From the NCBI GenBank assembly GCA_018302335.1, contig JAGVZT010000023.1, positions 1 to 40,997 on the forward strand: 40,997 nucleotides of DNA, read 5' to 3'. How positions within the stretch are numbered: position 1 is the first letter of the stretch; each line of letters begins with the position of its first letter. Shown here one piece after another: positions 35,022 through 40,997 of the stretch. Origin of the DNA: Candidatus Woesearchaeota archaeon (GTDB lineage: Archaea > Nanobdellota > Nanobdellia > Woesearchaeales > JAGVZT01). A program made the position numbers and the translations under genes. The notes beneath the pieces were generated by a model. That model did no database searches, was not told the origin of the DNA, and saw nothing but the letters and a program-made list of their open reading frames with translations.

Positions 35022-35467
35022 GGTTCACTATACGGATGCCAAGTTGGGCGAGCCGTTCCCGGTTTCTCGTGAGTTCTTCATCAACAGTGACGAACTCCGC
35101 TAGTCCGTGAAGTTCGAGTTCCGCAAGATGGAGGCTATCATCTTCGGTGAGATGAGGAAGGGCCCGCCGCAGATTGCTCAGGTCTGATAGTCTTGTACGG
35201 AAGAACGCTGATGCGGTTTCTGACGAGCATCTCTTCGAGGTACTCGAACACCTTGCGACGCAGGAACAGGTCGCGTACATGCCTGCATGAGCCATTGACG
35301 ACCTCACCGATGAGCGGATGGGTGATGTGCCCATGATGCTGATAGCCGAGCCCAGACAGATAGCGGGCGCAGGATTCATCCCTCTCTGCGAGCGATGCGA
35401 TAAGGATACAGGCATCAATGACACGATGTGGCTTCCGCGCTGTCCTGCGGGCGAAGGAGCTCGGCAT
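34987..35467 (-). pseudogene. PIN-domain protein split by a frameshift
   Basis: N-terminal half in ORF 35138-35467 (HRVIDACILIASLAERDESCARYLSGLGYQHHGHITHPLIGEVVNG); C-terminal half in ORF 34987-35490 (LPHLTEDDSLHLAELELHGLAEFVTVDEELTRNRERLAQLGIRIVNPR). Together they form one PIN domain. Confidence 0.65.
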
Positions 35468-35594
35468 GAGCCCAGCGGCCGGTACGTCATTGATATACCT
35501 TCTGGGTCGCAGTCCGGAAGGTTTCCGAACCCGAGAGTTCCCTTTTTTTGGTTCTCTCGATAACTATATAACAGGGCGGCCGAAAAGCACGACT

Positions 35595-36278
35595 ATGCAA
35601 GAGGCATGGTTGCTGGAGCTCGGGGTCACTCCCTATGGAGAAGCCCTTGCGCTGCAGGAGCGCCTGGTGGAGCTTCGTCTGCAGGACAGGATACCTGACA
35701 CCTTCCTGCTGCTCCAGCATACCCCGGTTGTCACCCTCGGACGGCGCGCCTCGGGGAGCGGGCGCGAGGTTGCCCTCGCGGTGAACGAGGAGGAGCTCGG
35801 TCGCAACGGAGTCGCGCTTTTCGAGATCAATCGCGGAGGGCTCGCGACCTACCACGGGCCCGGCCAGCTCGTCGGCTATCCCATCATCTCACTTTCCGGA
35901 AAGCTTGACCTCAAGGGCTACATGGACAGGCTCTGCAGGGTGATGTCTTCGGCGTGCGCCCACTACGGCATCGGCGCGCGCATCGACAAGGGCCTCTGGG
36001 TGCAGGCGGAGAAGATTGGCTCGACCGGCGCCGCGGTCGTCTCCCGGGGAGGCAAGCATGTCACCATGCACGGCTTCGCCTTCAACGTCGCGGACCAGTC
36101 CTCCGGCTTCTCTCTCATCGTGCCCTGCGGGATGGCCAGCCTGAAGGTGACTTCCCTGGAGCAGCTCATCTCTCGACAGCCCCCCCTGGATGAGGTCGCC
36201 GCCCTGCTAGCAAAGGCTTTTAAGGATGAATTCCGCTACGCAACACTCGAGCGAGTCGCCCTGAGCGACCTGGAGTGA
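35595..36278 (+). CDS. lipB: Octanoyltransferase / lipoate-protein ligase B
   Basis: FLLLQHTPVVTLGRRAS, EINRGGLATYHGPGQLVGYPII, EKIGSTGAAVVSRGGKHVTMHGFAFNV, FSLIVPCGM. Confidence 0.95.
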   Translation: MQEAWLLELGVTPYGEALALQERLVELRLQDRIPDTFLLLQHTPVVTLGRRASGSGREVALAVNEEELGRNGVALFEINRGGLATYHGPGQLVGYPIISLSGKLDLKGYMDRLCRVMSSACAHYGIGARIDKGLWVQAEKIGSTGAAVVSRGGKHVTMHGFAFNVADQSSGFSLIVPCGMASLKVTSLEQLISRQPPLDEVAALLAKAFKDEFRYATLERVALSDLE

Positions 36279-36281
36279 ACC

Positions 36282-38906
36282 ATGACGCAGAAAGCCCAGC
36301 TGACTGTCTTCATCGTCCTCGGCCTCGTCATCCTCTCGGTCTTCGCGCTTGCCATGTACGTCCGCGTGCAGACCGTCGAGACCCGCGTGGGCTCCCTGGA
36401 GCAGCAGGTGGACCTGCAGGGCGAGCGCACCGCGCTGAAGCTCATGGTGGACGACTGCCTCAAGCAGAAGACGGTGAGGGCCATCGAGCTCTACGGCATC
36501 AACCCGGACGAGGAGACGGAGGGGCTCATCACAGCCTTTGTGGAATACGAGATAGGCCCATGCCTTGACCTGGAGCAATTCCGCAAGGCAGGCTTCGAGA
36601 TTGACCAAGACGCAGGATACGCAGCAACGGAGATATCGGAGGGCGCGCTGAGCGTGGAGCTGCATCTCCCGCTCACCCTTGCCTCAGCGGAGAGCCGCGT
36701 CTCTGTCGAGGATTTCTCGTTCACCCTGCAGAAGACGAGATACATCAGCCTGCCGACCGATGACCAGGGAGTGATGCTCCAGCCCTTCACGGTGACGACT
36801 CCCAACGGCCGCGCTGAGCTCAGCATCCCGCAAGGGGTGCGCGTCTGGCGGAGCGGCTCTCCTGTGCGTCAGGACGAGGTGCTGGAGCTGCGACTGGTGG
36901 ACAGGAATCACGAGGGGCTGCTGAACGCACTCTCCATCGGGGAGACGCTCTACCTCATGGAAGGAGGTATCGAGTTCGACCCCGGAGCAGTGCTCACAAT
37001 GTATTATCGGGATGGGGAGATTCCGCTCTGGGAGAGCCAGCAGGACCTCACCCTTTCGGTGTACAACGAGCGGACTGGGTTGTGGGAGACGCTGCCCACG
37101 GCAGTGGACCGTAGGCGGAACCGCATCTCCGCGCTCGTGACGCACTTCTCGATGTTCTCAGTCACCTCCAGCTTCTGTTCTCACAAATCGAGCAATGACC
37201 AGGTGCTCTCATCCGGCGCGGTGTTCAAGGAGCGTTGCAGGTCGTGCACGGCTGCAACCACAAAGGAGGGGAGCAGCCTGTACTTCACCGGCACCGGGGC
37301 GCAGTACTACTCCTATCCCGTGCTCGGGACTCCCAACGGACCGTGCATCCTCCGGGACTGGGACGGGGACGACCCGGACGGCGATGGCAAGAAAGAGCGG
37401 ACGAGGAAGATGGACGAGCTGGACTGCGTCATCGGGGAAGAGGGTGACTACAACTACGCGACCGGCGAGTGCACCTACGAGGTGGACGCGACGCCGGAGA
37501 CCTACGGCTACACCAGCGTCCAGCAGGTGGGCGGCCGCGGGACGTACAGCTTCTATGTCCAGGAGAAGGGGAATGCCTGCCGGACCAGCGAGGTCCCGGT
37601 GGACATCGTCATCTCGTCGCTCTCTGCCGGGGACATCGCCACGGGCTCTCTCCGTGGCGGGGAGATCCATGCCGGGACGAACTACATCGACGTCCAGGTG
37701 GACAACACCAACGGGGACGCATGCGCCTCGGCAGAAGTCACGGTCACCGTGCGCGGCGCCGGCTTCGTCCCGAGCTGCGCCCGCGGCGCAAAGGGCGGTC
37801 CGGGTGCTCGCATCACGCAGAACTGCCAGTGCGGCACCGCCAATGTGGACATCCGCGGAGGAAAGGAGCTGTACTGCTGCAACAGCGGCATCGTGGTGGA
37901 CAATGCTCTGAAGTGCGTCCAGAGCGCTTCGAGTTCCTGCCGGCTCGGCTATCTCAGCACCTCGGACAACGGGTGCTGGTGCGGCTCGAATCAGTTCAGC
38001 TTCAACGCAGCCGGGAATGCGTTCTTCTGCTGCCCTGGCAAGGGACTCGTCGCATCAGGGGAGCAGTGCAATGTCTCCGGCCCCTCGTGCGGCATGCCCG
38101 CCGGAGCGGCGGTGACCGGCGCAAGCATCAGCCCGGATGAAGTCCTACGGCCGCTCTGCTCGCCTGCCGCGCAGGAATGCAGTTGCTCGTACTGCGACAA
38201 TATCCAGGAGCAGCTCCAGAAGGAACTCTGCTCGTACAACTGCCTTTCGGACTGCATGGGTGTCGGCGCCATGGTGAATGAGGTGCGCGCTGCCGAGAGC
38301 TACTGCTTCCCGAAGTTCGGTATCTCGGTGGGCAGCACCGAGGACCTCGTGCAGCAGCTGCAGGACTACGACCCCGATGCGGCCATCAGTGTCGGGGACT
38401 ACATCCCGCTCGCGGATTCCCTAAGCTGCGTGGCGGAGCAGCTCAGCGGCGTGAATCCCCAGCTCGGCCCTCTTGCGCAGGTAGCATCCGGAGTGTCCTC
38501 GTTCGTGCTTGATGTCATCCAAGGGAACGAGGTGGACCTGCTCTGCTCCTGCGGCCAGCTTGAGAGCGGCGCTGCCTGCAGCGCGCGCATATGGAACGAC
38601 CCCCTGTGCAATCCCGAGTGCTGCGAGTGCCCTGGCGGGCTGGACATCCTGGACTCTATCGGCTGTGCGATCCAGCAGGCCCTTGAGTCCCGGTGCGTGG
38701 ATGAGCGGCCGCCCACGGGTGACGGATTCAGACGAAGGATAGGCCACTGCCAGAAGGACAGCGATGGCACCCTGTACGATTGCGCCCCCGGAGCGCTGGG
38801 CATCATGAGCTGCAAGCCGGCGCCGGATGCACAGCCCAGCGAGAATGTCGAGCCTGCGGTGCTCCTGCCGCCCGAGTGGACTCCCACTCCTGATGTAAAT
38901 CCCTGA
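36282..38906 (+). CDS. Large Cys-rich extracytoplasmic protein, N-terminally anchored, paralog 1
   Basis: N-terminal TM LTVFIVLGLVILSVFALAMYV, coiled segment, EF-hand-like DWDGDDPDGDGKKE, then repeated CxC...CC...C modules. Confidence 0.88.
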   Translation: MTQKAQLTVFIVLGLVILSVFALAMYVRVQTVETRVGSLEQQVDLQGERTALKLMVDDCLKQKTVRAIELYGINPDEETEGLITAFVEYEIGPCLDLEQFRKAGFEIDQDAGYAATEISEGALSVELHLPLTLASAESRVSVEDFSFTLQKTRYISLPTDDQGVMLQPFTVTTPNGRAELSIPQGVRVWRSGSPVRQDEVLELRLVDRNHEGLLNALSIGETLYLMEGGIEFDPGAVLTMYYRDGEIPLWESQQDLTLSVYNERTGLWETLPTAVDRRRNRISALVTHFSMFSVTSSFCSHKSSNDQVLSSGAVFKERCRSCTAATTKEGSSLYFTGTGAQYYSYPVLGTPNGPCILRDWDGDDPDGDGKKERTRKMDELDCVIGEEGDYNYATGECTYEVDATPETYGYTSVQQVGGRGTYSFYVQEKGNACRTSEVPVDIVISSLSAGDIATGSLRGGEIHAGTNYIDVQVDNTNGDACASAEVTVTVRGAGFVPSCARGAKGGPGARITQNCQCGTANVDIRGGKELYCCNSGIVVDNALKCVQSASSSCRLGYLSTSDNGCWCGSNQFSFNAAGNAFFCCPGKGLVASGEQCNVSGPSCGMPAGAAVTGASISPDEVLRPLCSPAAQECSCSYCDNIQEQLQKELCSYNCLSDCMGVGAMVNEVRAAESYCFPKFGISVGSTEDLVQQLQDYDPDAAISVGDYIPLADSLSCVAEQLSGVNPQLGPLAQVASGVSSFVLDVIQGNEVDLLCSCGQLESGAACSARIWNDPLCNPECCECPGGLDILDSIGCAIQQALESRCVDERPPTGDGFRRRIGHCQKDSDGTLYDCAPGALGIMSCKPAPDAQPSENVEPAVLLPPEWTPTPDVNP

Positions 38907-38922
38907 GAGACTAACGTCACGG

Positions 38923-38992
38923 TCGGCCGCGTTGCCGAGGATACCCGGCATTCCGGCGAGACAGCACGGATATCGTGAAGCAGTGCGGCCGA
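38923..38992. repeat. Palindromic intergenic element, copy D
   Basis: tcggccgcgttgccgaggatacccggcattccggcgagacagcacggatatcgtgaagcagtgcggccga, 17 bp after the upstream stop; perfect TCGGCCGC/GCGGCCGA ends. Confidence 0.8.
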
Positions 38993-39032
38993 GACGTGGA
39001 GACGCTCTTCAGGGCCCGCGGACTGCAAAGAT

Positions 39033-39039
39033 ATTTAAA
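39033..39039 (+). promoter_or_regulatory. Archaeal TATA box for the 39061 gene
   Basis: atatttaaac about 25 nt upstream of ATG 39061. Confidence 0.6.
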
Positions 39040-39060
39040 CTTCTCCGCTCCGGCAGGACC

Positions 39061-40997
39061 ATGGGCCTCTCGGAGAGACGCGCGCAACTCACCACCTTCA
39101 TCATCGTCGGCCTCGTCATGGTGGCTGTCTTCGCGCTGGCCATCTACGTGCGCGTGCAGACCGTCGAGACCCGCGTGGGCTCCCTGCAGCAGCAGGTGGA
39201 CTTGCAGGCGGAGCGCACCACGCTGAAGCTCATGGTGGACGACTGCCTCCGGCAGAAATCAATCAAGGCAATCGAGCTCTACGGCCTGAACCCTGACGAT
39301 GAGACGCAGCATCTCATCACCTCCTTCGTGGAATACGAGGTGGTGCCCTGCCTGGACGTGCAGCAGTTCGTCAACGCGGGCTTTGGGATCCAGCAGGGTG
39401 CCGGCTATGCCGCCACCACCATCAGCGAGGGTGCGGTCGAGGTCAAGCTCCATCTTCCGCTCACGCTGCGGAAAGGGCTCGCCAGCACGGTCGTCGAGGA
39501 CTTCTCCTTCACCCTCCAGAAGGTGCGTTACATCAACCTTCCCACGGATGACAGCGGCGTGCTGCAGCAGGCGTTCACCGTCACCACCCCGAACGGCCGC
39601 GCGGAGCTCACCATCCCGCAGGGGGTCGCGGTGCGGCGCTCGGGAGCCCCTGTCAGGCCTGACGATGTCCTGGCGCTCCGTCTCGTCGACCGCAACTACA
39701 ACGGCATGCAGAACGCGGTCTCCATCGGGGAGGTGCTCTACCTCATGCAGAGCGGGGTCGCCTTCCAGCCGGCGGCCACCCTGACACTCTTCTATGAGGA
39801 TGACGAGATTCCCCCATGGGAGAATGAGGAGCAGCTGACCCTTTCGGTCTACAATGACGAGCGCGGAATCTGGGAGACGCTCCCGAGCATCGTGGATGCG
39901 GAGCGCAACAAGATCACCGCGCAGGTGACGCATTTCTCCCTCTTCTCGGTCACGAGCAGCCTCTGCCGCTTTGATGTGGAGACCGAGCAGGTCATCGCCT
40001 CGGGGCTGGTGTACAAGGAGCGCTGCAGGCCGTGCAGCGCGCCGACGCAGGCGAAGGGCGCGGGACTCTACTTCACGGGAACCGGGCCACGGGATTACCC
40101 CACGCCTGTCCTGGGCACCCCCAACGGGCCCTGTGTCCAGCGCGACTGGGACGGCGACGACCCGGACGGCGATGGCAAGAAAGAGCGGACCAGGAAGATG
40201 GATGAGCTGGACTGCGTCATCGGGGAAGAGGGCGACTACAACTACGCGACCGGCGAGTGCACCTACGAGGTGGACGCGACGCCCGAGACCTACGGGTATG
40301 ATGATGCGCGATACGTGGGTGGCACAGCCACCTGGACGTTCCAGGTAGCGAAGGACGGGAACGCCTGCGAGGCGAGCGAGAGCGTCAGCGGCCCGGTGGA
40401 CTTCACCGTCATCGCGTCTCCGGGCGACACGGTGAGCGCAACCCTCAACGGCGTTTCCGTGCTGCAGGCAGGCGGCCCGGTGGCGAGCAAGGCGCAGCTT
40501 CGGCAGGGCACCAACACCATGACCTTCGCCGTGGAGAACGCCAACGGGGACGCGTGCGCGGAGGCCCAGACGGAGATCACCGTCCACGGCGCGGGCTTCC
40601 TGCCGAGTTGCTCCACGGGCGGCCAGCTCTCCGGCAACTGCCAGTGCGATCAGCAGAACGTCAACATCCAGGGCAAGAAGCTCTTCTGCTGCCCGAACGG
40701 CGTCATCGTGGAGAACAGCAGCGCGAAGTGCCAGCCGGGCTATGTCGACCCGCTCACCAACGCCACGAACATCTGCGGGAGCGAGTTCCTCTCTGCCGCG
40801 GACCACGGCTGCTACTGCGGTTCAGCGGGCCAGCAGTACAACCACTACGGCGCGGCGAAGCACTACTGCTGCGGACTCGATGGACTGAGTAAGACCCCGT
40901 GCGAGCAATGCAGGAAGGACGGCGGCGACGCGAGCGATGGCTGCCTCTGCGGTGGATTCCAGGCGAAAGCGGGACAGGTATGCTGTCACGCAGGCGG
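39061..40997 (+). CDS. Large Cys-rich extracytoplasmic protein, paralog 2, partial (runs off right edge)
   Basis: My translation MGLSERRAQLTTFIIVGLVMVAVFALAIYVRVQTVETRVGSLQQQVDLQAERTTLKLMVDDCLRQK... is colinear with 36282-38906. Open to the window end, hence absent from the ORF track. Confidence 0.9.
   Translation, partial: MGLSERRAQLTTFIIVGLVMVAVFALAIYVRVQTVETRVGSLQQQVDLQAERTTLKLMVDDCLRQKSIKAIELYGLNPDDETQHLITSFVEYEVVPCLDVQQFVNAGFGIQQGAGYAATTISEGAVEVKLHLPLTLRKGLASTVVEDFSFTLQKVRYINLPTDDSGVLQQAFTVTTPNGRAELTIPQGVAVRRSGAPVRPDDVLALRLVDRNYNGMQNAVSIGEVLYLMQSGVAFQPAATLTLFYEDDEIPPWENEEQLTLSVYNDERGIWETLPSIVDAERNKITAQVTHFSLFSVTSSLCRFDVETEQVIASGLVYKERCRPCSAPTQAKGAGLYFTGTGPRDYPTPVLGTPNGPCVQRDWDGDDPDGDGKKERTRKMDELDCVIGEEGDYNYATGECTYEVDATPETYGYDDARYVGGTATWTFQVAKDGNACEASESVSGPVDFTVIASPGDTVSATLNGVSVLQAGGPVASKAQLRQGTNTMTFAVENANGDACAEAQTEITVHGAGFLPSCSTGGQLSGNCQCDQQNVNIQGKKLFCCPNGVIVENSSAKCQPGYVDPLTNATNICGSEFLSAADHGCYCGSAGQQYNHYGAAKHYCCGLDGLSKTPCEQCRKDGGDASDGCLCGGFQAKAGQVCCHAG

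Noticed and set aside
39259-40806. 515-aa minus-strand ORF
   Set aside because: Antisense to the second Cys-rich exoprotein, whose plus-strand frame is colinear with its paralog.
1-40997. CRISPR arrays, tRNA and rRNA genes
   Set aside because: No regularly spaced direct repeats, no tRNA T-arm/acceptor patterns in the intergenic gaps and no rRNA-like tract were seen by eye.
1-40997. Insertion sequences or integrases
   Set aside because: No DDE, HUH or tyrosine/serine recombinase motifs in any supported ORF.

Overview
High-GC archaeal chromosome segment. Archaeal signatures include ribosomal protein L15e, a GGQ-type aRF1, a Drg-family GTPase, archaeal split glutamate synthase subunits and TATA boxes about 25 nt upstream of many starts (often leaderless). 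The lineage is not determined; the large Cys-rich surface proteins at the right end resemble those I associate with DPANN archaea. Recognisable genes: a three-ORF glutamate synthase locus, Drg GTPase, GNAT, HAD phosphatase, SprT-like metallopeptidase, aRF1, cysteine desulfurase, CoaE-like kinase, wHTH regulator, METTL5-like methyltransferase, CPBP-like membrane protein, CcdA plus TlpA/DipZ-like thioredoxin, L15e, Fic, LipA, LipB, and two tandem giant Cys-rich exoproteins. Much of the rest is unassigned protein families. Main points of novelty: (1) a tandem array of three divergent proteasome-beta/HslV-like Ntn (N-terminal Thr) hydrolases at 5950-8707; (2) a dispersed ~63-70 bp palindromic intergenic element with TCGGCCGC...GCGGCCGA ends, five good copies and one degenerate, always just 3' of a gene and between co-directional genes; (3) a CcdA that looks circularly permuted (SFLSPCVLPL helix at the C-terminus); (4) a candidate ~65-nt structured ncRNA with its own promoter and T-tract at 25959-26023; (5) a duplicated coiled-coil/small-TM two-gene module whose second copy appears to need a -1 frameshift. 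All calls come from reading the sequence and ORF translations; no searches were run.
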